From: Prorocentrum cordatum
Lineage: Eukaryota > Sar > Dinophyceae > Prorocentrales > Prorocentraceae
DNA: 64,000 nucleotides
NCBI GenBank assembly: GCA_963575745.1
Contig: CAUYUJ010021671.1
Span: 243,188-307,187, forward strand
Reading direction: 5' to 3'
Of this stretch, positions 50,640 through 60,897 are shown piece after piece. Position numbers and translations under genes: made by a program. Every line of letters begins with the position of its first letter. The stretch's first letter is position 1. Below the pieces are notes generated by a model. The model searched no databases and had not been told where the DNA came from. It was given only the letters and a program-made list of their open reading frames with translations.

Positions 50640-51130
50640 AACTTTGAGGCGAATCCCGGCCCATCTTTGCTGCCGTGAGCGCCGTGTCGTCACATGCTCC
50701 ACCCGCGCCCCTGCCGCAGTCGCGGTGTGCGGTGTGGGCAGCGGAGCGGAGCCGCGTCCTCTTCCGACCTCGCCGCGGGCTGCACTCCTCCTCTCCAGGG
50801 GCCCGGGGAGGCGCAAAGAAGTAGGCACGGATTCCAGGATCGCGTGCCTCCACATCTCCTGGATGGTCGTCCTCCCCTCCAGTTCCCCGACGTCCAGATC
50901 TTGCTGGGCATCGGCGTCGATTTGCGCCTGTGCCTGGTGTTCCTTCCTGAGGCCTCGCGCGACCACGAGGGCATGCCAGCCGAGGAGCTCATGGGGGGCT
51001 TCCCTCCTCTGCGACGGCGGGCCGAGGCCACGCGGAGGCCCCCCCCCGGCCCAGAGCCCGAGGCAGGGCCCGCGGGCCAAGGCCCGCTGCGAGCCCGAGG
51101 CGGTCCTCACTGCAGCGTCCTGAGCGAGGG
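50640..51130 (-). pseudogene. weak coding-like segment
   Basis: One minus frame reads RKEHQAQAQIDADAQQDLDV, then TTIQEMWRHAILESVPTSLR, which is more protein-like than the opposite strand. No domain is recognised, and Arg/Gly-rich stretches on either side speak against an intact gene. Confidence 0.2.
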
Positions 51131-51169
51131 CGCTGAAGTGAGGACCACCTCGGGTGATGCAGCTGCCAC

Positions 51170-51325
51170 TTCTCCTCCTCCTCCTCCTCCTCCTCCTCCT
51201 CCTCCTCCTCCTCCCCCTCCTCCTCCTCCTCTTTCCTCCCCCTCCTCCTCCTCGTCCTCCTCTTCCTCCCCCTCCTTCTCATCCTCGTCATCCTCCTCAT
51301 CGTCATCTTCCTCGTCCTTCCCGCC
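51170..51325 (+). repeat. (TCC)n microsatellite
   Basis: TCC run with TTC/ATC interruptions. Confidence 0.94.
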
Positions 51326-51699
51326 TCCCTTCTTGTCTCTCTGCCTCCAATTACTACGATGGAAGCAGGTGCGCGCATCTGTTCTGCATGATGGGCGCAG
51401 TGGCGAGCGCTGTTACTCTACAACTGACCTAGCGTGTGCCGTATCTCCGTGCCTGCCCAGTCTTGACTGTGGGTGGCCTCGTCCGCGATTTTCAGGGGCG
51501 CCTGCACCACCGTCACTTCTTCTGACTCCGGCGATAGATACCATGTTGGCCTCTGCCCGCGCTGCGACGCTGGCGCGCTCTCCTCCGACACCTCCACTGT
51601 CGAGGTCGTGTTGGCCTCTTCTGGGATCTGCCCATGCAGCGACGCGGGCTCGTCCTCAGCAGACACCGCACCCGCCGTGGTCGAGCCGTGGTGGCCCGT

Positions 51700-51965
51700 C
51701 CCGAGATCGCCTTGGACACCGACGCGGGCGCACGCTCTTCTCGAGCGCTGCCTCTGCCGCGGCCGGGCTGGCCTCGTCCCTGGCCAACCCTGGCGGCGCG
51801 AGCGCACCCCTCACGCTGCGCCGGTACCTCGGCCAAGATGGCCTCTTCGGCGATGAGCTCTGGCATCGGCGCAAACACCGCCTCTCCGCCGACACTGCCG
51901 ATGCCACGACAGCCGTCCTGGCCCCCCCTTCGGCGGCGCGCCCCAGGGATTCGAGGTTCAAGGTT
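51700..51965 (+). repeat. dispersed repeat H, copy 1 (partly open reading frame)
   Basis: The reverse complement of this stretch matches 62235-62465 closely over ~230 bp. Read on the plus strand it gives APLTLRRYLGQDGLFGDELW, then HRLSADTADATTAVLAP. The minus strand of the second copy gives APLTLRQYLGQDGPFGDERW. Both strands are open in both copies, so the coding strand is uncertain. Confidence 0.6.
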
Positions 51966-52540
51966 TGAGGGCGGGTTGAAGTTTGTGCCAGTACCCCAGT
52001 CGCGCGGGTGATACAAGATTCTGTCCACCAGCCGCATCACCTCGGAGAAGAGATCCCGCCAGGGTGTAAAACTCTGGCGCGTGGCCGCAAAACCCTCCCT
52101 CCCTTTCTACGTGTCCCCCCCCCTCACCTCCAAAACATTATCCGATGTCGGTTCTTCACTCTGCGGCCCCAATGTTCCCCGAGTTTGGGTAACCCCGGGG
52201 ACCGACAACGAGCCAAGGAAACCGACACTTAGGACAACCTGCCAGGTCTTCAAAACATTCGATCCTCGGAGACCTAGGTTCCTCCGCGTTCCTTCTCTCC
52301 TTCCCTCCACCCCCTTCCCCGCTCTCCCCCATCGTGGGCTCCAGGCCTCCAGCAGCGCCAGCGGCGGCTTTCTCTTCTGGATGTGGCCGCGGGCGATCTT
52401 GTACGTCTTGAGGCTCGCGTCTGAGCGGCGCCGCGGGCGCAGCAAGAGTGTAAACGGAGGGCCAAAAGGGCCACTCACTGCGTCGACGGGCGCTGGCTAC
52501 GCTGGCGTCCGCCAGAGGGGGTCGCAGCGTTGTCGCACCA
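51966..52540. other. no supported gene
   Basis: Unique-looking sequence. Frames on both strands overlap without motif. Confidence 0.4.
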
Positions 52541-52544
52541 GGCC

Positions 52545-52640
52545 TTTTGCGCCCCACTTCAGACCCTGGGATCATCACAGATCGATCCGGCCCGGGAATC
52601 CAGCAAAAAGATGGGCCCAGGGACCCGGTCGGGTTTATTG
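52545..52640 (+). repeat. dispersed repeat K, copy 2
   Basis: CAGATCGATCCGGCCCGGGA, then CAAAAAGATGGGCCCAGGG. A looser match to 19385-19500 and 63355-63450. Confidence 0.45.
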
Positions 52641-52671
52641 ATTCGCGATGTTGTACGTGTTTCCGTGACAG

Positions 52672-52712
52672 GAGGAGGAGGAGGAAGAGGAGGAGGAGGA
52701 GGAGGAGGAGGA
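52672..52712 (+). repeat. (GGA)n at the 3' end of element 2
   Basis: (TCC)n on the element's sense strand, starting right after its 3' end (GGAGTTATAACAAAAA on the sense strand). Confidence 0.92.
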
Positions 52713-53012
52713 TTTTTGTTATAACTCCGCACCGTGCCCAGGAGGTGACACCGGGGAGAGGCCAGATAAATCTGGCACAAAAGCGGACCTAGGCGGTGGC
52801 TGACGCGAACGACGGGCACCCCAAGGACCAAAGTCAGTCAGAGTCATCAGACTCCGCAGACCTAACACGAGCATCCTTCATCAGAAGGGGGGCATCATCC
52901 TCCTCTTGGAGGAGGCGCTGCCTGCATGTCCTCTGCTGCTCGGCGGGGCTACTCTCGAACGCATTGGCAAGAGACGGCCTGGTGGGGCGAAGAGGAAGCG
53001 CGCAGCCTTCTC

Positions 53013-54852
53013 TCACTCTGCAAAAGAATCCGAATTCGTCCTCCCCTCCAGACCAGACGGAACCAAGGGCACGGGTGGCCTCGGGGTCTGGGGGGAGGAA
53101 CTCTGAGCAGGAGACGGATCAGGCCTAGCGACTTGCACGAGACGGCCCCCCCCACCCGACTCGAACGACGCCTCAACCACACCAACACTCTGGTCCTCCG
53201 CCTCCTGCTCAATATCATCAAGGTGCAAAACTTGGCACGTTACCCCAGCAAGCTTGGGGTGCAGCCCACGGCTGAGCGACCGCAACACAGCAGAATAATA
53301 TTTACTGAACTTGCCTTTCACCTCTGGCCTACACTCGTCCCGAAGCTTCTTAAACTGACCACCACATGTGTACCCGAAACATCTCATGCACAGATGGTTT
53401 CGTTGGAGCATTCCAGACCAATCACCCGATGACCACGGTCCTGGAAACCGAGAGCCACAGACGGCAATACACCAGAGCACTTGCCTGCGTGGGGTCTGGC
53501 TTGCTGACGCTTGAACTGAAGGCACGCTTGGCAACGCCACAAAGTGCGGCGCCAGTGCCACTGGCGGGCGACTGAATTAGGCTCCACCTTGGCTACAGGC
53601 TCTGACTGCCTGTACCAGGGCACACTGGTCAGATCCAGTTTTGGCCAGAGGGGGAGGAGGGAGTAGGCGAGCTTACACACCTTCCTAGCTGCAGTCGTGA
53701 GGCGCGAAACCTCCTGCAGCTCAGATGGCGAGGGCTGTGGGTGGGAAGCTGCGCCCTGCTTAGCAGCTTGGTCAACTGCATCATTCCCTCTCTTGCAGAA
53801 ACGTTCATAATCTGTTAGCTCGTCGCTGTCCTTGACATGCGCACGAACCTTCACAACTCGAGAAAAAAGAGAATTCCTCTTCAGAAACATGCCAGCATAT
53901 GGTCTCTTATAGTGAGTCTGCCTAACACCAGGCTGAGCAAACTGCTTGACTACATTACTGCAATCACTGTAGCCCACGGATGGGCCAACAAGAAACTCAT
54001 TTGAGGCATCGTAGGCGCCGAACTCTCCAGCCTGGGACGTTTGCGGGAGGTGGGCCCAGATCGGGCCCCAAATGGAACAAACATGCTCTAGGTCACCATT
54101 GAAAACAGCCAAACCCCAACCAGCCCTGTTGAATTCAGGAACATCGCACTTGGTCTGGGACCCGTCAAAAAACACATGCCCTGAGATCTCAGTACTGGTC
54201 GAGGTCGAATCAGCCCAAGACACTGAAATTGTGGACTCCTTGGCGGGCGGCGGCAGCTTGTCACCTGGATGCGGGAAACACGCCTTGGTATAGAGCTGGA
54301 AATCCTCCTGATCAGGCTGGGCCTCCAGAGCATTCTGCACGAACTGTAGGTCAACGATCTCCAATCTACGATCTTCGTCGACTGGGCACTGATATAACCG
54401 ATGCTGGATCGTATCAGGAGCACTTTTATACAGCGCACAGAGGAGATCGTCACCTTCTAAGGCGTAGCCTGGAGCCTGCGCACGGGTCTTCGTCCACAAC
54501 CCGTCACAGGCAAAACACTTGAGCGAGCCTTTCTGCAAAGGCGTAAGCCTCCTGGACCTGAGCTGCTGCTTGACGACGTCGAAACATGACCTGCCTTCGA
54601 ACCCCAGCTTTTGTTCATAATACTTCTCCAAGGGCCTCAGGACCCCTTGGTGCAGATGCCTCTTGATGAGTTTTGGGGAGGTGGTGGTGAGACTGATTTC
54701 CACCCCTGCGTCCGTGACCAGGGTCGCGAAGTCGGCCATGGACCAACCAATCCTCTCCAAGGAAAAGCGAGCAGCTGACAAAGGACCTGAGCGACTGCAC
54801 CACGTAGCGTTACCTGCAGCAAACGCGGAGGTCCACGCCTCTCTCAGCTGGC
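53013..54852 (-). pseudogene. element 2 ORF2 continuation: RNase H and Cys-rich tail, frameshifted
   Basis: After a frameshift near 54850 the protein resumes as SQLREAWTSAFAAGN, aligning with SRLREAWVSLGTKFG of element 1. RNase H residues: FFDGSQ, E in GEFGAYDASN, D in GYSDCSNVVK and D in GNDAVDQAAKQG. The first finger follows (WRCQACLQFKRQQ...C). A second frameshift near 53390 leads into CMRCFGYTCGGQFKKLRDEC and RSLSRGLHPK, corresponding to CRKCGGNF...RKLRALC and RGLEP in element 1. The frame ends near 53013. Confidence 0.8.
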
Positions 54853-57480
54853 TAAAAGGAACGCAAACTCGAACTCACGCAGCTGATTAGACCAACTTTC
54901 TTTAGCATACCTGACCACAGGAGAGACAGTCTTCAGAACCTTTTTCCTCTGCTGATGTTCAGGGCCCTGTTTGGGAAGCCTGCGCGGACGACCGACGGTG
55001 TCGTCTATGCCAAGATTGACAGCAGATGAGACTGAACTACCACTCAAGCCTCCAAAGAACTTGCGCAACTCCTGACCGAGCTCCGGGGACGAGGAGATGA
55101 GGGCGGCCTTGTCCTCCGAGATCCTGCTGCGCAACTCGGTCCTAACAATGTCCGCTAGCATTGCCGCAGACTCCTTGATGTGCCCTGTTACATGCCTTTC
55201 TGAACCTACAGCCGATAAACCATAGTCGTCAATGTAAGCATGGAAGTACAGCTGCTTAGGAAGAACCCGCATATCCAGGGCAAGGATCAGAAAGATTCTG
55301 ACACATGTTGTAGCTATAGAGCAACCAGCTATAACACCCAGGGTAGCATAGTGTGGACCATTCACCAGAGTGGAAAGCGATACAAACCTTGGCCCGCGAT
55401 AAGCACTGACAGCTAACCTGATCAGACAACGAGGGAAAGCCCGCATGCCCGCCCGAGCCAGGAGAACATCTAAGGGATTCCTTTCGTAGAACTTGTAGAG
55501 GTCCCAGAGCACGCTAACAGCTACGTCTCCCCTCCTGACTCCTAGCTCTGACCTCGCTGCCTGGCGCCAGACGGCGTCGCTGGCCCCGCAGAAGGCAGAG
55601 GCAGCAAGATATGATCTGGCGTTCTTGGCCGCCCAGGAACTGCGTACATTCCCGCGGGCCCTTCCCCAGATCCTACACACTGCACTGCATAACCCTATGG
55701 GGCGATATCCCCCCGAGGGCCCCTCCAGCATAAACAGAACGATGGCTCTAATTTGTCACGGAAGCATAGACGTGGACTCCATGATATTATAGCGGATGGA
55801 GAGCGCGAGAAGAAAAGGCCCCGAAAGGGAACAACTATGCTTGCAGTGAAAACCATCGATACACACAGCCGAAAATTTGCAATAACTCCTGGAAATATCT
55901 CTGAGCGCCTCAGGAGACGATAAATCCAAGGGGCCCTGGTACTCGATAGGCTTATCCTCGGGCTCCTCCTGAAAACTTTCCCAACTATTGGCGCAATTCA
56001 AGGCCTCCGAAGCGAGTAAGCTGCACGGGTCGGCTAGGACCTGGCCGTGAGATGACAAGGTGGTCGTAGGCGCCCAGGGGGCCTGTTCCTTATTCCAGGA
56101 ATGTGCACGCCTGCCACCAGCATCGATGCCATCCAGCAGCCAGGCTCGCCAAGAACGCTGTGCAGCGACTTTAGCCTGACCAGCGTACTTCTCGAGAGAC
56201 GCGGAAAGAGCAGCCTCCAGTTCCTCCAGATACTCCAGACGCTTCTCCTGGAGATCCTGGGAACCACAGGAGCCCAAGAGAACCTGAATCTTCTGAATCT
56301 CACCCTGGCAATCCTGCAACTTATCCTTAACATTCTCTGGAGGATCCAAGATAGACTGAATATACGGCTTGCAAGCCTGATAGCCTGCTCCAGCAGCTAG
56401 CACAGAGCGGAGCCCAGCGACCGCCTTGCACAGCCAGCGGAAGCCGACGATGCCAGGCTGCCTGACCTCGCGACGGCGCCGATCCGAGCCGAAAATGTTG
56501 ACCCAGGTGAGCTTCGGCGGTCTACCTCGCAGGCCAGGTGACTGCAACTGCTCGAAACGCGAAGAGGCCAGCTCCACTTCAGTTGCATCTGCCCAGAGAT
56601 GATACAAGGTATCCAAATGACGTTGCATGTCTGAACGTTTGGCACGCTTCTGTACTAGATCCAAACCGTGGCGGGCGCAATCCAGCACCACTTCAGCAGA
56701 CGGAGGCTCACATGCAGGCCCGATGGGAACCTCAACCTGGATCTTGGGGATCTTCGCGAACGACAGGGCGCATAACGAAGCCGCATCTGGATAGAAGGTG
56801 ATAGTAGACGGATAATGCGTCTTGATGTCTGACCCATGATCGACCAATACCTGCGAGATAGACTTTGTGAGCCCCGATGAAGCCACAAAGTAATCATACA
56901 TACTGAGCTGACCCCCAGATCCCAGGAAAGTCCCAGGAACATCTGGCTAGACGATGTTGGACGACAGCTTGGAAGCAAACATGCTAGACTTGAGCGTGTC
57001 TGGCAACATGTTGTACTCAGCCCCCAGCACGAAGGGCTTGTCGGAAACTTCGATCGCACTGCCCGCGTCCGCAAGCAACTGGAGATTGCGATCTGAATTC
57101 CCTTCTGAATCATGAAGATATGGGCTGAGAAGCAGAACAGTGTGACCCCCTGGAATCTGCGCGCACCCCTGGATGGCCCTGCCAGGAACCAAAATCGAAC
57201 CACCTTCAAGAGTATACAAACCCAGGGCCGGCTTCAGCAGAATGGCGACGCCTCCAGAGGCGCCGCCTCCAGGAGACGAGAGAGCGGGCGCAAAGAGCCC
57301 ACGCCGCCCATTAGACCAGGCCCATTTAGATGCTTCTCCTATGGATTCGCTATCCCGCAGCCTGTGCTCTTGCACAAGGACATCATGTGACGAAGTAGAC
57401 CCAGGCCAGGACTTGATCGAAGACCAGGCCGTGCAATTCGCAGCATCTACTGACAGCGCAAAATTGGGAGATTCGGGCAT
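54844..57480 (-). pseudogene. element 2 ORF2, endonuclease and reverse transcriptase, two in-frame stops
   Basis: The start is placed at the ATG at 57480 (MPESPNFALSV); the frame is open further up inside ORF1. Endonuclease motifs: VQEHRL with the catalytic Glu, GAEYN where GGDWN/GDxN is expected (Asp changed to Glu), SMYDYF and THYPS. A TAG at 56947-56949 falls between GAEYN and SMYDYF, and the frame resumes at once. A helical linker follows (EIQKIQVLLG, LEYLEELEAAL). A TGA at 55756-55758 precedes IVLFMLEGPSGGYRPIGLCS, the first reverse transcriptase block. Then come VLWDLYKFYE (catalytic Asp), GVIAGCSIATT and YIDD (near 55227-55238). The palm motifs are preserved. Without the stops this would be a continuous polyprotein; as it stands it is inactive. 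Confidence 0.82.
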
Positions 57481-57562
57481 GGTGGGGATGGCTAAAAACT
57501 CATTACCAAAACTGGGCCCTGGGGGCCTACGTGAAACATAGCATTGCCCCCACTGCTCGCGC

Positions 57563-58693
57563 TTATTCCTCGGGTTCGCTCGCAGGGGGGGAGACCCTTT
57601 GCTGGTCCAAACAACGGGCTCGCTCACGCACATCGACCTTACTCGGTGGCGTCGCGGGCTGTTGCCCGTCCAAGCTTGGGCCCTTCGGTGCAGAGTCGGA
57701 GGAAGCTCCTTCTCCAGCCGCGGGCGGGCCTCCAGCCCCTCCGGCAGCAGGCGGCGCAGGCTCAGGCGGGGCTCCTCCAGCGACTCCAGCGGCCGCGGCA
57801 GGCTCAGAGGCCTTCCGCTTCTTCTGGAGCCTATTGAGGTGGTCTGCGTGGGCCGCCTTGATAGCGTCGAGTTTCTTGATGCAGTTGCCGAAGAGGGAAG
57901 TGACCATCCGCTGGAGGCCCGTCTCCAACTCCTCGGCTCGCTTGTCAATGGTCTTGCGATCCTGCTCTGGGATCTCGTAGTCCTCCAAGTCGGCGAATAG
58001 ACCTAAGATGTCGAACTCGATAGCATTGCCGTCCATAATGTTGCGCAGCTGCAGCACAGGAATCGCAGGAGCACCAGCTTGAGCCTTGTGCGTCTCTGCG
58101 TGAAGTTGGCCGACAAGCAGGTTGTGTAACTCATCCTGTTCTGCAAGCTCCGCTCGAAGTTTGCTGCGTTCTTCCTTCTTGTTGACAACGCGCTGCTCCC
58201 ATTTGTCCAGTGCGTCCAATTCCTTAGCAAGCTTGTGCTCCAGGGCTTGTACCTGCCGGTGAGCAAGATTGATTTGCTGCTGGAGTGGCTGGACTGGGAC
58301 AAAGGCTTTCTTCTGGGCATCAACCTTATCCTGGTACTGCTTTGCCAGGGCTGTGTCCCCCAGCTTGTTCGCCAAGGACACCATCTGCTCCAGCTCTGAT
58401 GCCTGGCCGCCAGCACCGCCAGCGACTGGGCCAGGAGGAAGAGGTTGAGGTTGGCCAGCTGCATTCCCCACGTGGCGGGTGGGAGGCTCATGCTGACCGC
58501 GAATCGTGATGCAGTGCTTACAGAACCAGAAATGCGGCTTGTTCTTCGCACAGCGGCGTTTAGGATTGAGGCACACCAAATTGCCAGCAGGATGAGACTG
58601 GCCGACACCTCCTCCTGCATTCGCCCAGGCGCGGCCCCCTCCGCCAGCCGCCGCAGCTGCGCGGGGAGCCCGCCAGGGAGGCGCGCCAGGCAT
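57563..58693 (-). CDS. element 2 ORF1 protein (Cys finger, coiled coil)
   Basis: 376 residues from the ATG at 58693; the upstream in-frame codons lack an ATG. An Ala/Gly-rich N-terminus is followed by a CCHC-like cluster at residues 41-68 (C41, C48, C58, C61, with H60 and H68 nearby). A long coiled coil spans about 95-215 (QQINLAHRQVQALEHKLAKE and DKWEQRVVNKKEERSKLRAE). A conserved-looking segment follows (GLFADLEDYEIPEQDRKTID), then a Pro/Ala/Gly tail. It is the counterpart of ORF1 in element 1, with the same layout and little identity. The frame is intact. A role as RNA-binding ORF1p is inferred. The downstream ORF2 frame overlaps its 3' end. Confidence 0.75.
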   Translation of the reverse strand: MPGAPPWRAPRAAAAAGGGGRAWANAGGGVGQSHPAGNLVCLNPKRRCAKNKPHFWFCKHCITIRGQHEPPTRHVGNAAGQPQPLPPGPVAGGAGGQASELEQMVSLANKLGDTALAKQYQDKVDAQKKAFVPVQPLQQQINLAHRQVQALEHKLAKELDALDKWEQRVVNKKEERSKLRAELAEQDELHNLLVGQLHAETHKAQAGAPAIPVLQLRNIMDGNAIEFDILGLFADLEDYEIPEQDRKTIDKRAEELETGLQRMVTSLFGNCIKKLDAIKAAHADHLNRLQKKRKASEPAAAAGVAGGAPPEPAPPAAGGAGGPPAAGEGASSDSAPKGPSLDGQQPATPPSKVDVRERARCLDQQRVSPPASEPEE

Positions 58694-58787
58694 TGCTTCG
58701 AACCTAGAATCGTTCAAACCGAGAGGCGAACCAACTTGGCCCGCTGACACCCAGCTGCTCTGAAGCGCAAGCGCCAGCAAGCACTGG

Positions 58788-58801
58788 ACAGCCAAAAGGG
58801 C
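58788..58801 (-). other. possible second, older SL relic
   Basis: Directly after the SL, the sense strand reads GCCCTTTTGGCTG, which matches GCCATTTTGGCTC of the SL at 11 of 13 positions. Tandem truncated SL relics are known in recycled dinoflagellate cDNAs, so this would mark an earlier round of trans-splicing and reverse transcription. Confidence 0.5.
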
Positions 58802-58823
58802 CCTGAGCCAAAATGGCTACGGA
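58802..58823 (-). other. dinoflagellate spliced-leader sequence at the 5' end of element 2
   Basis: On the minus strand, 58823 down to 58802 reads T, then CCGTAGCC, ATTTTGG and CTCAGG. It matches the 22-nt SL at 21 positions; the penultimate A is G. It is preceded on the sense strand by (TCC)n and followed by a second degenerate SL-like stretch. Confidence 0.92.
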
Positions 58824-58895
58824 GGAGGAGGGGGAGGATAACGAGGAGGAGGAGGAGGGGGAGGATGAGGAAGAGGAGGAGGAGGAGGAAAATCA
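58824..58895 (+). repeat. (GGA)n abutting the SL of element 2
   Basis: (TCC)n on the element's sense strand, with ATAACG and ATGAGGAA interruptions, running into the first T of the SL. Confidence 0.92.
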
Positions 58896-59151
58896 TAAGA
58901 ATAAGGCCCTTGGGGGTCGAGGTCACGACGCCTAGAAAAAGGCAGGGCGACCCCTGGGTGAACATGCGGATGCAGGCCCTCTTGACTGCCCATCGGGGAG
59001 TGCCTGGCGCGCGCTGCCTTAGCAGCTGCGCCGTAGCGGGGAGACCCTGCCCTGGGTGGCTGGATGGCGGACGCAAGCGGCCCTGGGCGTTCCCCGACTG
59101 GGACGCGCCCGAGGCCAGTGAGAGCAATTCCGCCCCCCCGCCCCCCCGCCC

Positions 59152-59212
<61 letters not shown>

Positions 59213-59349
59213 AACAAATGGCGGCCTGCTGCTGCTGAACTGAGTGGGAGCCCGCCTGCCGCTAGTCGGCTACTCTCCGTCGCTAGTTAGCCTCATTGGC
59301 AAGAGAATGCTGGGCGGGAAAGCTTCTGGCGCTGGCAGGCCGGGCTCCT
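58896..59349. other. no supported gene; (GA)n at 59153-59210
   Basis: The (GA)n run at 59153-59210 is pure. No gene motif in the rest. Confidence 0.6.
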
Positions 59350-60195
59350 CTAAACATAGGGCAGACTGTTGGCTGGTCGCGACGCGCAGCCGAGTCCCAA
59401 CCCCGCCTTCTCTGCGACCGACGGGTCGCGGAAGCGAGGGTCCCCGCTCGGGCTCGGCGCGCTCGGCTCCGCTGGAATGCCTGGCGGGGGCGGGGGCTGG
59501 AGCTGCAGCTGCGTCGGCAACACTTTCACGTACGGCGTACACCCCTGGATGGACGTGCTAGGATTCGTGCACTTCGGGCGCTGCTGCGTGCCACTGTTGC
59601 GCGGCTGCTGCGGGCTGTCGAGACTGCTCTGATCCACCGCCGCCACCTCGTCGTAGCCCCAGCCGTTGTCACTCTCCGCCCACTTGGTAGAATGGCCTTC
59701 CAGCTCGTCGATCTGGAGCCTCGTGTAGTCTAGCTCCTACGGGCAGGGGCCCTGGTGGAGCCTGCTCTGGCTGCCGAGGATGCTCTCAACGCCGCGGCAG
59801 TGCTCAATGGCCCTGCTGTTATCGTCGAGCTGCTGCCTCAAGAGCTCCGTCACATGAGTGCGCTCGAGCTCCTCATACTGATTCGGGCTCGTGCTGGCGG
59901 CGATCCCAGTCAAACTCATGGTTATGCACTCCTTCTGCTTGTAGAGGCCGTAGAACACCATCTCGTTGTGCTGGATGATGTCGCCGTGCTCGCTGGTGCT
60001 CTGCAGCGTCTTGTAGGAGGTCTCCAGGCGGCACTGCATTGTTCCGGAGACCTGGTCGCCTGGACCGCCGCTGCGCTTAGCAGGTTTCTGGATCGTCACC
60101 TGGTCCATCGTCGTCGCCGCCTCTTGCACAAGCGTTGTCGGCTGGGCCGCAACGGCCGCTGCCGCCCAAGGGGTCGGGCTGCGCTGCTGCGCCAT
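59350..60195 (-). pseudogene. unidentified ORF with a single in-frame TAG
   Basis: Minus-strand frame starting MAQQRSPTPWAAAAVAAQPT at 60195. It continues through MQCRLETSYKTLQSTSEHGD, EMVFYGLYKQKECITMS and a coiled-coil-like ELERTHVTELLRQQLDDNSR. A TAG at 59737-59739 interrupts it, after which the same frame goes on ELDYTRLQIDELEGHSTKWA, then QSSLDSPQQPRNSGTQQRPK, to 59350. Composition is balanced and unlike the antisense Leu/Arg-rich frame. I do not recognise the family. The stop could be a nonsense mutation, a readthrough site or an intron edge. Confidence 0.45.
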
Positions 60196-60897
60196 GCCGA
60201 CGTGGCGCAGGTGTCGGTGGCTCCAAGTGAACCCTCGCGTGGGAGGGTGCCGAAAGGCTCGGGTCGAGTGGAAAAGGCTGCGGTAGGAGACGGACCTGGG
60301 TAGCGTTGGAGTCGGAGCCTGTCACCTTGCACTCCTGGCCTAGCCGGGTTGTTTCCTGAGCTGGGGGAACACATCGAAGCATGAGAAATCGGGCGTAGGT
60401 CCGTAGTTGTGTCGATGTGGTGGGGGAAGGTGAGGGGTCAGGCAGAAGCTTAGGCGTCCTGGCAAGTCCACCACATGGTACTTGATGTCCTGGCTCGATC
60501 CTGGTTCGGCTTCCCCCTTGACTCCTGAGGCCCAGCAGAGGGTGGTCCCTTTGGAGGCCCTTGATTGTCCCCTATGGTGGGTGGGGTAGGTGAGCACCGA
60601 TCTCGGTCCGCAGTCTTCTCGCTGGTGGATCCCATACGTAGGTAGGTCCACATTCGTACACGTACGCGTATATCCTGCTGTCGTGAGGTCCTGATCACAG
60701 TAGCTGTCTGCCTGGTCCTGCATCTGAGGCCAATGTGCCGAATAGTGATGAATGTAGCGGTGGGGGGTAGAAAGCAAAAATGTGAAAGCCGGTTGGCAGA
60801 TAGTGTTAGCCAACCTTTTCTCATTGTTGTCCCATGGCCTGATAATGCTCCCTCGAACGTTGTTCCCGATAGTTGGTCGCCATACGTAATATTTCCG
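60196..60897. other. no supported gene
   Basis: Between two coding-like minus-strand segments. It could contain introns of one gene, but I cannot place splice sites. A minus frame (60340-60813) is open without motifs. Confidence 0.35.

Larger units (their letters stand above)
52713..58823 (-). mobile_element. non-LTR retrotransposon, element 2 (decayed)
   Basis: A ~6.1-kb relative of element 1 on the same strand. It has an SL with one mismatch, a ~108-nt leader, ORF1, then endonuclease, reverse transcriptase, RNase H and a Cys-rich tail, and a ~300-nt 3' region ending in a short A run beside (TCC)n. The order and motif spacing match element 1, but protein similarity is low outside the motifs, so these are different families of one clade. 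Inactivating changes include a TAG in the endonuclease, a TGA before the reverse transcriptase core, a frameshift between reverse transcriptase and RNase H, and another in the tail. The TCC tracts at both edges hide any target-site duplication. Confidence 0.85.

Noticed and set aside
50694-51968. 424-residue plus-strand ORF
   Set aside because: The middle is TCC-derived and the N-terminus is Pro/Arg-rich. Only the last ~90 codons, belonging to repeat H, show any conservation, and they are annotated separately.
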